Positions 1 to 12,130 of a stretch of 64,000 nucleotides of DNA are shown piece after piece. A program made the position numbers and the translations under genes. Under the pieces are notes generated by a model, which had not been told where the DNA came from, did not search any database, and saw nothing but the letters and a program-made list of their open reading frames with translations. The stretch's first letter is position 1, and the number at the start of each line of letters is the position of its first letter. The DNA comes from Grammothele lineata (Eukaryota > Basidiomycota > Agaricomycetes > Polyporales > Polyporaceae), in assembly GCA_002150815.3 (NCBI GenBank), contig NDFF03000001.1, forward strand, positions 620,001-684,000. Reading direction: 5' to 3'.

Positions 1-275
1 CGGCGCAACCTTGTCGTCAGCCTCGCGGTTCCCTACAAGTATTATGAGCCGATGCGTACCTGGCGAGAATGGCTCATGAGCTGGATTCGCCCAGTTCAAC
101 CCGATCTGGACTACCACGTTCCAGGCAAGCATATCAGTGATTGTTACTTCACTGCCACTTACGCACAACAGGGACCTACAAATGGCCTGATAAGCGCATG
201 TGGGACTGGTTTGGAGCATGGGCCCCTGACACCGAGATGTTGAAGCCGTTACCACCAGCGGCGAGACGGTATTGA
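1..275 (+). CDS. 3' end of an unknown small protein gene (paralogue of the 500-990 gene)
   Basis: I do not recognise this family. The gene enters from outside the window. Reading from base 1 gives an aromatic stretch around residues 10-30 (VPYKYYEP then W-x2-W-x3-W spacing). A GC-AG intron at 125-171 then joins in phase to a second, similar stretch (TYKWPDKRMWDWFGAW), and the frame ends at TGA 273-275. Two copies of a Y-K...W..W..W motif inside one protein, plus a third in the next gene, argue for a real coding sequence. Without the splice the frame ends at 241-243. The GC donor is unusual and the model is unproved. No function can be assigned. Confidence 0.4.
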
Positions 276-499
276 TGACGAACATAGCAGTAGTACGTAA
301 AATATGTACCAATAGTACCGCTATACAGGTCACGACATATGCAGCCTATGTATCAGGACTCCCCGACGTTCCCTGAAGTTTCTCAGGACTCCCCGATGCT
401 CCCCGATGATTAATCAGCAAGATTTGCATAAGCGAAGCCAACAGAAAGGCACAAGCTACGCACGCGCGCTTAAGGACACGCCCTACCTCCCCGACCATC

Positions 500-990
500 A
501 TGACGCTCCCCATTCCCTCCCTCACACTCAATGGAGAGGCGCTGGAGCTCCCTACCCTTCTGAACGCCCCGCATACACCCACAAACAAAGACGCACCTAT
601 CACTTGCCCTATCCACCAACGAGATCGCACGTACCATGTTTATGTCGGTCACAACAAACGCACGGCACCCATGGTTGTCACCGGCATGACTGCCGACGGG
701 CTGCGCGATGGGCGCCTCTGCACCTTCATCCGGAACGACGGCAGACCCTTTACTGGACGCGTCACGCGCTTAATTGAGCACCAGCGCACACGCCTTCTTC
801 TTCAAGTCACGCACGTCAACTCCCTCGCCCGCTTCAGCCTCGTCGTCCCCTACGAACTCTACTATTCCCCTACGAAAGCACGCTTCCTTAGGTGGATTGC
901 ATGGTGGATCTGGTCTGATTCGGAAGGGCAAGTCAAAGGCAAGTAACGCTTACATAAACCCATGTGCGACAACGAGTGACCTACGTTTAG
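500..990 (+). CDS. unknown small protein, diverged tandem paralogue
   Basis: The continuous frame 500-946 encodes 148 residues. Residues about 110-140 (LVVPYELYY, then W-x3-W-W-x-W) match the aromatic segment of the partial gene at the left edge, so the two look like a tandem duplicate pair. Both copies carry G|GCAAG after the aromatic segment. If the same GC-AG splice is used here (939-976, only 38 bases) the protein ends at TAG 988-990; otherwise it ends at 946. The middle, about residues 55-90, is a short basic and hydrophobic stretch (MVVTGMTADGLRDGRLCTFI) without a motif I know. No function is proposed. Confidence 0.4.
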
Positions 991-2234
991 ACACCTCACT
1001 TAACGCAGTCGATTTCTGGGAGATCTGTGACGATGTACAGATGGAATATAAAGTAGGCGAGGTCTAAGGCTGATGCGCTCTATATGTCCACTTGTTCCCG
1101 CATGTACTTGTACCTCCGCTTTGGCATCGTATGCGAACGTTTACCTACCTTTGTACCATACACTGCATATATGTTCCTTCATTATGCATACCATCATTCT
1201 GGACTTATCAAGACACTTACACACAATCCTAGAATCTTCTACATAGCCCTAGTACTTACTCTCACAGCCTTGAGGGATATATGAAGGATACGGTCTCCGT
1301 ATGCGCAGGATAATACCTGTGTACGCAGGTCAAAACCTGTGCGTCATCTGTAACCATACCGATAGATTAAAAACCTATACACCTACATAGCCTTAGTTTC
1401 CATGGTATTCAGGGACAGTAGCTTACCAATCACCTGTACAGCCTCATGTAGGAATAGTATATAAGGCCCCTCAAAGGAGCCCCAACGAAAAAAAATAGAT
1501 ACCCAGTTTGTGAAACCTCCACAGTTGAACCTTGCGATCTAGCTCGAACTTGAAAATACTTTGCAGACTAAGTGGTTCACCTGTCGAGCCACTTGCAAAG
1601 CAAAGTAGGTACATTGTAAGTAAAGACTCATTTACCGAGTCACCTAGCGCAGGCACTAGTCAACGGACTAGCCCAGCCTGTAAAAGAGTGGTTTTTGGTA
1701 GTTATATTGTTTGAAGAAGAACGAAACAGTAAAAAAAAGAAAGAAGTATTTTTCATCACGTGTCAATACCGAAACCTTGCTAGTACAAAACTGGCCTCTC
1801 CATCATACTAACCAATTATAGAACGTTAAGCCAACAAGCCCCAAGGAAAGGGGAAGACTTTGGGTTATATTGTGCAGCACAAGTTACCACTAAACTTGCA
1901 GAACGAACTCGGCAGAGCCTCTTTCGGGAAAAGTGAGAAAACCCATACGCTCTGCGGCAGCACTCAGGGACAGGTTTCCTTGATTTGTATCCACCCCCAA
2001 ATCACATCATTTTCTCACCCAAACCCTGAGAAGCACGACAACGGGTACGGGAAACCTGACTCCTCAGTCTTGCCCTCGGGCAGCTGAGGTCATGGCGGGC
2101 CGTAGCGGCGTAGGACAGTCTCCTGCGTTGGCTCGAGAGGACTAAATCCCTTGTCGGTGGGCCTGTGGTAAGATCACAGTTGCCTGCTTGAGTTGATTCC
2201 CTCGCACGTGCTGCCTTAGATGGCAAGGGCGTAG
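991..2234. other. AT-rich gap, possibly an old LTR or other transposon remnant
   Basis: No convincing gene. The stretch is poorer in GC than its surroundings. It contains a TATA-like box followed by a GC-rich hairpin at about 1458-1485 (AGTATATAAGG then CCCCTCAAAGGAGCCCC), a small imperfect hairpin at about 1318-1340, and A-rich runs near 1488-1497 and 1730-1745. This resembles the inside of a retroelement LTR, but I could not find a second copy or a target duplication. Short frames at 1532-1714 and 1860-2087 have no recognisable product. Confidence 0.3.
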
Positions 2235-4059
2235 CGCACCCGCACGGTGGGCCTCGCAAGAGAACCCTTTAGCTTGGAGAACCGCGCCCTGCGCTGGATC
2301 ACGGGCGCATTCAAGTCGACCACTATTGGGGCGATGGAGGCCTTTGCGGGCATACCACCCATCCACCACCAGCTCCGGAGGCAGCAGGAACAATATTTCA
2401 TTCGAATCCGCACCCTCCCGGCCTCCCATCCCCTCGTTGCAGCCTTCCCGACGCGTTTCGGACGCACCACCGATGCGCCGTATGTACGATTTTTCCCAGA
2501 CGCTGTTCGGCCCGATCCCCGGGCCCCACTCACCACCGCAGAGGAGTTCATCCCCGACGGCAGCATCCCGTTTAGGCCTCTCGACCCGGAGGTCCAGCCG
2601 GGAGCGCGCGTCATCGACCTATACGCACACCGGGTCGTCTACCACATGGACCACCCGAGCAAGCGCGACACGGAGGCCCTCTCAGCCTGGATCAAAGACG
2701 ACCTCCGTCCCCGCATAGATGCATGCCACGCTGACCCAAACATTCTCGTTTTCTTTACAGATGGGAGCGCACACCCGAAGGAGGGACGGTCAGCAGCGGG
2801 ATATGAGGCATACGTCGGCGGAAAGAAGGTGCGGTCTCGTGCAGTGCAGACCGGCGCAGTCTTCAGCTATGACGCCGAACTCATGGCCCTAACGATGGCC
2901 ATCGGCTACACGCGCCTCAAGCAATCACCAGAGCGTTTTCACGCCGTCCACATTTTCACGGACAATGAGGCGTCCGCTTGCGCCCTCCTCAATGTCTCAC
3001 TGCACGCTGGCCAACCCTTCTCCCTCAACGCCTGTCGCATGCTGCGCGACTGGTTCGAGGCATCCCCCGCGAACATCCTTCACATCTCGTACTGCCCATC
3101 CCACGTCGGCGTCCGCGAGAACGAGTCCGTCGACCTGCTCGTCGGCCGGGTCTCGAACTCGACGCGACGCGGCGTCGTCCTCGAGGAGCCAATCCCCGAG
3201 TCCATCTCCTGGTCGCGCGCCAACACCGTCCAGAACATGCGCGCGGAGTGGAACAAGGAGGCCCAGGCGCGGGGACATAATGCGTACTTCGGGCGCGAGT
3301 ACCCGCGCCACAAAGCCTTCTGTACACTCAACCACAAGGGTGCGCGCATCCCGATCAAGCAGGTCGGCAGGAGCGCCACGCTCACCGCCCGCACCATCCG
3401 CTGCCTCACGGGCCACGCCCCGACCGGCGAGTACGCGCGGCGCATCCGTCGAGACGAGTCACACGCGCGCTGCTGGTGCTTCGCCACCACGAGCCAGGCT
3501 GAGGCCAAGGAGGCCGGGCGCGCATGGTACTACGTCCCCGGTCTGGCGCAGTGGGCCCACACCCGCGACCACACTCTCTTCCGGTGCGCTTGGTACCAAC
3601 GCCGCTTCCAGGCGGCCAGTTGGGAGGCGCTCCTGCGAGAGCTCGATCCCTTCCCAATCATCACTGACTTTTTGCAGGACAACCCGACCGCGTTTACCTT
3701 CGCGGACCAGCCTGTCCCCGAGACGGAGCTATGGCGGCCGCTCGTCCCCCCGGGCCTGCACGCTGGCGCGGGCCTGTGCCGCGTTTACTTCGTTAATGAC
3801 TGACCCGCTTCCCGTAACCGCGCTCGGACGCATCCTATTTATTCCCACTCCCCGTTCGGGCCCTTCCCAGTTCGTTCGTCGCTATTGTGATGTCCGTTTC
3901 GCCTCGTCTCAAACAGTTGCCCGGTCCCGCACTCGGTAGCACTATTTAATGGGCCTCGGCCCCACCCGCCCTGGCTCTGCCGCGGGTCCCGTCTTGTACA
4001 TGTATCGGAAGTAGGGGATAGAACACGTTATTCGATTCAAAAAAAAAAAAAAAAAAAAA
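2235..4059 (+). mobile_element. 5'-truncated non-LTR retrotransposon (LINE), 3' part with poly(A)
   Basis: The element keeps the end of its second reading frame (linker after reverse transcriptase, RNase H, terminal zinc knuckle), a 3' untranslated part, and a run of 21 A at 4039-4059, the hallmark of target-primed insertion. The reverse transcriptase core is absent: an in-frame stop lies at 2232-2234 and nothing upstream reads as RT. The left border is therefore only approximate. I did not find a target-site duplication. The tail length and open frame suggest a fairly recent insertion, probably truncated on arrival. Confidence 0.8.
2247..3803 (+). pseudogene. LINE ORF2 C-terminal part: RNase H and zinc knuckle
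   Basis: A 518-codon open frame; the first ATG is at 2334. It opens with the LINE linker (ALRWITGAF ... GAMEAFAGIPPI) that normally follows the reverse transcriptase. An RNase H domain lies at about residues 165-300, with the four acidic residues visible in FFTDGS, YDAELMAL, HIFTDNEAS and the ENESVD segment. The C-terminal third holds CWC ... HTRDHTLFRC, a CCHC-type knuckle usual at the end of LINE ORF2 proteins. The RNase H would remove the RNA strand of the cDNA hybrid. Endonuclease and RT are missing, so the copy cannot move by itself, although this part has no stops. Confidence 0.85.
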
Positions 4060-4109
4060 GACGCACTCTCCCGAGTCCGAGCCGAGCGGAGTGCCATAAG
4101 GCTTTGGGG

Positions 4110-4115
4110 CACGTG
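4110..4115. promoter_or_regulatory. CACGTG E-box upstream of BLM10
   Basis: A palindromic CACGTG lies about 215 bases before the BLM10 start. It is a classical bHLH (Cbf1-type) site. Its use here is inference only. Confidence 0.3.
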
Positions 4116-4329
4116 ATACGGTACGCGGGGCGTCAATGGGCGCTTGCCGTGCTCCTGGGAGTACGCGTCGCCCTCCCGCGTACTCAGCCACATACCCCTG
4201 CCTTGATCTGGTCGGGCACCGTACGCGTCACCCAGCGACTCGTAAGCCCTTCCAGACAGATTATAAACCTCATCAGCTCAGTACGTCCCCACAAATCTCT
4301 CTTGCATACATCCACATCCTCACACAACC

Positions 4330-7300
4330 ATGCTTCCCGCCACTCTCGCTAGCCCCGCCGTCTACAAACATTTAGATCCTTCTTCGTACGCCACATCCTC
4401 CGGCATGGATGAGGACGACATCTCTGTGCCCGATTCGCCCTCTTCAGAGTCAGGGACGCCGTACCCTGACGCCCTCGAGAAGCAGCGCGCCTCTCTCCAG
4501 TCCTACCTCAATGCCCTTCCGTACAAATGCGAGTCACCCGAGGAAATGCAAGCCAAGCTAGAGCACATCGTCGGGCGCATTGCCATATGCGCGGAGACCA
4601 AGAACTGGCTTGTTCTCACTACCTGGGACGGTATGCTTCAATGGTACGCCTCTCACAAATCCAAGTGCACTGTCGTGTGATTGAGTCTGGACGCACCCAG
4701 TTGGCTTCTCATGCGCTACCCCATCACGAAGACTACCCGTGCTAGACTCACCCGCCTTTATTACGAGCTATCCCTCATTCCCGGCATTGAGCCGCGCGTC
4801 CTGCGTAGCTGGGCGGATATGCTCTCTCGTCTCATTTGCAACAAGCCCGACAGCCGGCGGAAGCTTGATGCACAGGACCTACAGCTACCGTGGAGGCCGC
4901 TTTGGCACGTCCTCCAAAAGGAGCTGTGGCCGAAGAAGAGGTTACATGACTCCTCGTATGTCTATTTGCTCTGCTATAGTTTTCCTACCCTCACCGGGTA
5001 CTGTAGACGGAATGTAGTGAACATCCTGCTATTTGTCGCTGAGCAATGCAAGAGATACTACCCTCCGAGCGAGATACCTGACATGCTCTCCGCATTCCTG
5101 CCATTGCTAACTAAGGATGTACGTGCCTCATCGCGCTGTTTGCTCATGTCCCGTGAACTTATGAGCAATTATTCAGACTGTCCTGACGATGGTACCGGTA
5201 CTGACGTCATTCCTGCCGCCCACACACACACACCTCTACCTTCCAATGGTCTTCAAGCTTTGGGAGGCCTTCAATTCTTCGCTCATTGACGATAGATTTG
5301 TCGAACTCTGTGGAGAACTCGCGGAGGATCACATCGCTGGCCAATTCGGAGATGCCGGCGCTGAAGGAGCTGCGGAATGGAAGAGCGTAGGTATTTGGAG
5401 CGATGCTGAGTGGGTCTTCCTGACGGCGAAAGCTCTTGGGTCAATGAGTGAGTACGCTGAGATATACGCGCCGTGCATTACTCACGGTGTGCTTCATAGA
5501 CGTTCCTGTTGGAGCGACGAGGGTGCGTGTGAACGCGCCAGGTGTTGCGCTCTGTTGCTAACCTCTAAATTATAGGGTGCGAGCACCACCGCCGGTCATG
5601 CCGACACTATGGCCGACAAACAGTCTTTACGGATCAAGAAGTCGATCAACAGAAGCAGTAAGTGAGCATCAAGCCATTCACTATAGAACGACCGTAACGG
5701 CTGCTTCTCAGGTGCTCTTGCCAAGTTGATCGTTTACTCCTTGTCGCTCGACGGCCCTGTCCGCTCCGACAGCAGTAGCAACCCGGGCACACCTTCCTCA
5801 GAGGGATTTCTCGCAGGGTCCAGAGCTCTCGATTCGCTTGACAAGCTGATCACAAGCGTAGAGTCGTTCTTCCATCCCTCTAACTACGGGCTTTGGAGCC
5901 TGAACGTGAGTCAGTCTACACACAAGCAGAATACGGCGGCTTACAATGGACATAGCTCACTCACTTTGTACAACGCCTCATGACCGAGTTCTCGAAAAGG
6001 TGGAAAGATGAGCAGTCCTCTCAATGCAAGACACCAGTGGTGCGTCAACTACTCATTGATGCCGAGGATTATGGCCATTTATTAGATGACCCAGACACGA
6101 CGTCTTACCCCAGAGATTCGGCGTAACTTTATACTGATTTTGCGCACACCCGTATTACTGTCGATGTTCTCGAAGGACCCTTTCACCATCAGCTACTCTC
6201 AGGCTGCGATGCGCTCCATGGCCCTTTTGGAGCCTAACCTTGTCATGCCAGAACTACTTGACCGGGCATACAGCGGCCTCGAAGTCGTCAATGAGACCCA
6301 CCGGACCACCGCTGTCATGACCATGTTATCTGCAGTCTCTCTTCCGCTGGTGACCGAACGCCTCTATCTCGGCGGTCAGAAGCATGTCGTGCCGCTCTTG
6401 GAATTGTGCATCCCTGGAATAGATCTCGTCAGTCAATTACCATGTTACACAGTTATGCTGGCACGTGCTAAACCATCGTAGAACGACCCAGTGAAGACGA
6501 TTTGTGCGACAATGTTCATTACTTCCGTCGTACAGCACATCAAGATAGCCGATGTTTCCATGCATCAAGCCGGGTTCGACCTCTCCGGCGATGCTCCAGC
6601 AGAAGACGTCATGGATATCGACGAGTCTGAACTCCCTGCCGGTGTCGACGACCCCTCCATCCCTACACTCAGTTGCGAAGAGGAGCGAACACTCACCCGC
6701 GAGAGTACTGCGGGCTTCGCGGACTGGGTGACTTCGCTCTTCCGGCGCGTGCTCGCATTGTTCGAGAACTTGCCCGAGGAGGGCGGCAAGAAGGGTACAA
6801 CTGGGGGCAAGATGGAAGAGGCAGTACTCAAAGCGATAAAGGGCGCCCTCGATACGGTCTGCCTGCACCTGTCCGACGCACTGTTTGACCTTGTGCTCAA
6901 ACTAGTGTTCGAGTATGCAAGCACGAACGCCAAGTCGAATGCCGTACGCGCGTTTGGGCAGCTCGTCTCGTGCCTCGCGCGGGTGAAGCCGGAGAAGACG
7001 ATCGACAGGTTCTTGCCCTACTGTATCTCGCAAATACAAGAGGAGCTCAAGCACGGCGCCTCGAGTATCCGGACGACATCGACGCACGAGGCAGTCCCTT
7101 CTGATACAACGCTCCACTGGAGTACGAGTGTTTCCCCCGTATATTCGCAGAGGCGTACTAACGTAGTATTCAGACATGTCCATTTTGCGTGGATGCTTTG
7201 GATACGGCGGGTCGACGGTGCGCGCCATTTCTGACGTCTCATCGGGGTGGTGTTAACATAAGTCGTGTAGATCCTCAAGTACAAGGATCAACTCCTTGGC

Positions 7301-10300
7301 CTCATGGCCCTTCTGGTGGAGAAGACGAAGAGCGAGCGCGGTTACACCGGCACCGGCCGTTTGATCAATCGCATCCTGCATACAGCTGCTACCATCTACA
7401 CGATGAACTCGCGTTATGTCAACCCCGACGAGTGGGACTCTTCCGGTGCGAATTCATTCATTCCCTTATCAACCTTTGGGGCTGACACGTAAGGCAGAGT
7501 TTAACCGTGACCTGACGACAAAGTGGGGTAAGATGTACGAAGCCGATCAAGTCGACGTGGTTTGGCATGGTAAGTTGCATCAGATATCGGATGAACCCAA
7601 GCGGCTAATGCTTTGCGATTCAGTTCCTAATCACGACGAAATCGAGTTCGTTCTCGAGATCTTGGACAAGATTGCCTCGCCTGCCCTTGACAAGGTTGAA
7701 ACGTTGTTAGAGACCGCAGGCAAGTGGGACAGCGTGGCTCGCAACGACTTCTGCCGGTGAGTTCCCTCGCCATTCTACGTCGCTCGTTACGACATGATCA
7801 TCGCTGATTCATTCTGTACAGGTACCTTCACGCCGCGCGCTCCGTGTGGGGCGGTCTTCCCACCTTCCTCCTCATGGGGGAGAAGAACGTAGTCAACCCC
7901 TGCTTGAACGAGGAAATTGAGGTTCCAGAACTCCTCGTAACCCCGCTAGACGTCAAGGCTGGCTTCGTGCTCACCGATCCCGGCAGCCCACAGTATAAGC
8001 GTGCGATGGGGCACCGGGCACGCTTCGGAGCGCTTGCACACCGGGCTGCGAGTGCTTTGAGTAAGGAAACGGAAGGCGAAGATCACATCGACGCTGTCAT
8101 CGGCGTGTCACGTGCGATCGACGTGTATCTCCTCGAGTATGCGATGACACGGAGCAACTTCGAGAGTTTGACCAAGTCCTACAGGCAAGCACGAGAGTGC
8201 GTGCTATTCTGCAATTCATCAATCGGCGTTGCTAATAGATGGCATAGTTCCAATCGTGTTTGGCCCAAGCAGAAAGAGAACGCTCGCGCCGTGTTCCTAA
8301 AACGTGCGCAAGTATACAATGCGGGCCGACTGTACATGCATGCATTGTACCGTCGTCGAGATGCGTTGGATGACCAGCTCATCGAAGATCTCATCGAGAT
8401 GTCGTTGTCGCCATACACCAGGGTGCGAAGACATGCTCAAGCTATCCTCCACAACGCCTGCGGGGTAGGCGGATTGCCTCATACTCACCATGCCCACACT
8501 AACACAGGTTCACAAAGTATTTCGTTCGCTCCACCAGATTCACCTTGCCTTACCTCTTCCGTGCTCTTGAGAAAAAGTCGGACCCGGACCGCATGAAGGG
8601 CGCCCTGTATGTCATGTGGAATAAGGGGACGGCTGCATATGCCTTGGCAGGCCAGTGATCATAGAGACGTCAGCAACGCTTAATCAACTAAATGATGATT
8701 GCACAGATATCAACTCCCACGGGCGGTATCTCTTGTCTCTACTAGACTGCCAGCATCAGGAGAAGGTGTGATAGTTCTCTTGCACTCAATCTGGTTATGG
8801 TTCTGACTCGTTGCGTAGCCCTCCGTGCAGAAGCTTGTGGGGAGCGTCGCGCAAGACGCATTGGTGTACTTGAACGAGGAGTCTTGTCACACGGACTCCT
8901 TCACCGAGGACATCCCTGCTGTATTGGCTGCGCTAGAAGTTCTTAAAGAAGAGTTTGCAAAGCCAGTGGTTGATCAGGAAATTCTCCAAGCAGCAACCGC
9001 GAAGTGTAGAGCTCGTGTCGCTCTGAAGAACCAGCGTTATACGGAGACCGTATGTGACCTTTCGAGACATGGATATTTTGCAGCTAATAGGCATACTGTC
9101 AGGTGAACGCTATCCTCGACGTTGCTGGACGCCAAGGCACCCATGTGAGTCTTCATCAATTAACGGATTCGCAAGACACTCACCCTAAGTAGTGGCGATA
9201 CTCCCAATTTGCAATCCGATTTTTATATGGACTGCTTCGGAGAGACGCAACACCTCCTCCCGCTTTGGCAGCGTTCTTCCTTAGGCAATGTATCAGCCCT
9301 CATACAACCATCCGTGTCACAGCGCAAAAGTAATTATTTCATCGTACGCTCGCACGAAATTGATCATTCAGCTCATGAACCTTAGGGCCGTTGTCAAACT
9401 ACTCGCCCACATCAAGATTCGGACATTCTCTAAGTCCAGCGAACAGCTCTGGTTGGACGAGTGGCAAAACCCTCTGCGCCGGGACATCTCCATCAATGAC
9501 CCCTCGGAGTTCCTCCTCAGCCACGGACAGCCGGGATATCCACCAGGTCGAGCCGGGTATGTGATTGTACCCGAAAGACGACACAGTGCATCTAACCAAC
9601 CGGTTGAATGCTGTAGTGACCTCCGGGTTGACAAGTTCGAAACTGGTTTCCTTGTGTGGAGTTCAGTAGTCAAAGCGTATCAAGCAGTACCTGAAGGTTC
9701 TTCAGCATTCCAATGGGAGGAAGCGTCACAACCGATCCTCAGCGCCATGAGCGACGTCATGGACCAAGACAATTTCTTCACTGTACTAGCCCTTCTGTGG
9801 GGTCAGGAGTCAATGAAGAACACGACCGCTCCAGAGTTGCGAGCGGAGAACGTTACGTTCATCAAGTCCATCGGTGCGTGCCGGCTAAACTTAACTATAA
9901 AGTCAGGGACTAAGTATGATTACAGCGAAGATGTTCGAACAAGAGAAGCTGCAGACAATTCTCGATACGATCGACCCGCTTCTGGCTGACGGTGATCGCT
10001 ACAAGCAGCGGTCTGGTGCTGAGCTTCTGGCAGGATTGTCACGAGGTGAGCACAATGTTCGCCACTACGATATCATGTTAAGTTATCACAGGCTCGAAGC
10101 ACTGGCCGAAGCAACATGCGGATACGCTCTGGGCGTGGATAACTGAGCGCCTGGACCGGATCTACGCCCAAATGAAACCGGACACGGTCTCGTTCTGGGA
10201 GAATCTATTCAGCGTACGTTATGCGCCACTTTGACGTTGATGACAATTCAAACCTCCAATTTCAGGAGCAACTCGTGGATAGAGACCCCCGGAGAACCGA

Positions 10301-12130
10301 ACCGTTGGTGAAGTGGATATTGTCTTTACCCCTTGACTTCCACGGGGATTCCGCATTCGCCAGTACGTGGCCGGCATCCACCAATGAAGGTTTAAACTGA
10401 CTTTATTGCAGTGAGCAAGTCTCTTGCCATATTCAACATCCTGGTCGACTGTCTTGATCTGCGATTCCTGCCTTTGGCTGACCAGTATATTAACTTGTTC
10501 TTGGACAATGCCAACACTGGGTATGCGGAGGTAAGTCGCCTACCCCTCATCCCTTCTTCAGCCTCCATTCCGAACTTTGCTCCCCAGATTCGTTCGCAAA
10601 TTGCATCCAACATCTACGCTATTATCACTATCCAATGGCGACCTGTCTATCCCTCCGTGTCCCAATTCGTGTCTGCTTGCAACGCTGAGTCTGATCCGTT
10701 CCATATCCGGTACGTGTGTCGCTCCAGTGTCTCCGAAGCCGTCCTGACCAAAGTAACAGCGAGGCTCGTTATATTGAACGGATCGCTCAAATCGTAAGCC
10801 AGCTCCCGGCCTGGAAGGAGGAGCGACTTCCGCCTCCTCGTGTGAGCCAATCTCAATACGACAAAGTTGGTTTGACTCGTGCGTGCTTTATCAATTTAAG
10901 TCGGTAACAGGGGTCCTAATGCATCAATTTATGTAGTGCTTCAATGGGTGTGGGACTTCGCACATGGCCCTCAAGCACCGTTGATATTCCGTTACATGAT
11001 CCTCCTCCTGTGGGTCCGGACGTGATGTAGCTCATCAGTCAGTCAACTCATGATTTACCCAGGCCGGAGATCATCCGGATGTCGGAGCTGAACGATAGCT
11101 CAGAGCTTCAAACCTATAGCTCAGCCGTTCTTTACGTCCTGTCTGCAGTGACACCACCCTCGGAGTACGTTGAAGTTATTGCTGACAACTTCATCAACGC
11201 GATCAAGTCTTCTACGGTAAGCCGCTTAGAGGTATCAAGCTTGGACGGCAGAATAATGTCGTATTGCAGTCCTGGCGTATCCGCGTCAATGCACTACCCA
11301 CTCTCATAGTGTTCTTCTACCGGAATCTGTTGAACATGTCGACTGGACTGGTCTCCAGGCTCATGGCGGTTCTACAAGAATGCCTGTCCGACGAAAATAT
11401 CGAAGTGCGCGAAATGGCTTCGAAGATGCTCTCCGGAGTAGTCAGGTGCTCGCAAAGGCAAAGCATCATCCCGCTCAAGGTACAGTACACGATCATGCCG
11501 TAATGATCGACCCCTCAGCGTTCTTCTGAGTAGGATCGGTTCGTCAACACCTTGCGGCGTACCAAGTTGCCCAATCGCCGAGATCCCACATACGCTGATT
11601 CTCTTAGATCTCTGCATTCCGCCATTCTTGGAGTATGTGCCCTTATCGAGAGTTTCCCGTACTCAGTAGAGCCGTGGATGCCTCCCTTGACTGAAGGTGG
11701 GGACCTCATCTATCGCTAGGGAACATCTTGCTCATACAACCCGCTAGTCTTGGCCAACCACGCGACGGACCCCGTTCCGATCTCAACGACTATCCGAAAA
11801 TGTGCATCGGAGTTCAAGAAGGTAGGATTGCATCTACTACTCCGTACGACGAGGCTTTGTGCTCACTTATCCTTTCCTTTTCTCTCCTCCTAGACGCATC
11901 AGGTATAGTCTGACTAGGCCTCGTATAGGGGGGCAGAGGCGCTGACGCCGTGGATTGTCTCGTAGGATACATGGCACAAGGACCAACTTGCTTTCAATGA
12001 AGACCAGCTACAAAGTTTATCCACTATGCTCGTCGGTACTTCATACTGTGCGTGTTATATATCACTCCCATCTATACTTAATGTATTCGCACTAACTATC
12101 TCTTTTGCTCGCCACAATATAGACGCGTGA
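4330..12130 (+). CDS. BLM10: proteasome activator BLM10 / PA200 (PSME4 family)
   Basis: A giant HEAT-repeat protein (family about 2,000 residues) that caps the 20S proteasome and opens its gate. It is encoded in about 35 short exons. Verified junctions include 4643|4701, 4955|5007, 5118|5177 and 5447|5500, each restoring the frame. Family segments are clear: RYPITKTTRARLTRLYYELS and LPWRPLWHVLQKELWPKK near the N terminus; the central BLM10 region with FILILRTPVLLSMFSKDPF (about 6120-6180) and NDPVKTICATMFITSVVQH (about 6483-6540); and the C-terminal domain from about 10900 on. The last splice (intron 12048-12122) makes the C terminus SYYA, the HbYX-type motif that inserts into alpha-ring pockets. 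The start ATG at 4330 has good context (ACAACCATG). An exon of only 23 bases lies at 5500-5522. No frame break was found. Confidence 0.93.

Noticed and set aside
353..396. Two direct copies of TCAGGACTCCCCGA
   Set aside because: Only two 14-base copies 30 bases apart; too little to call a repeat array or CRISPR, which would not be expected in a fungus.
2965..3939. 324-codon Arg/Ser/Pro-rich frame on the plus strand
   Set aside because: Out-of-frame shadow of the LINE RNase H region; composition is that of a shifted GC-rich reading frame.
5217..5232. CA microsatellite
   Set aside because: A short CA run inside a BLM10 exon, translated as THTH; not an independent element.
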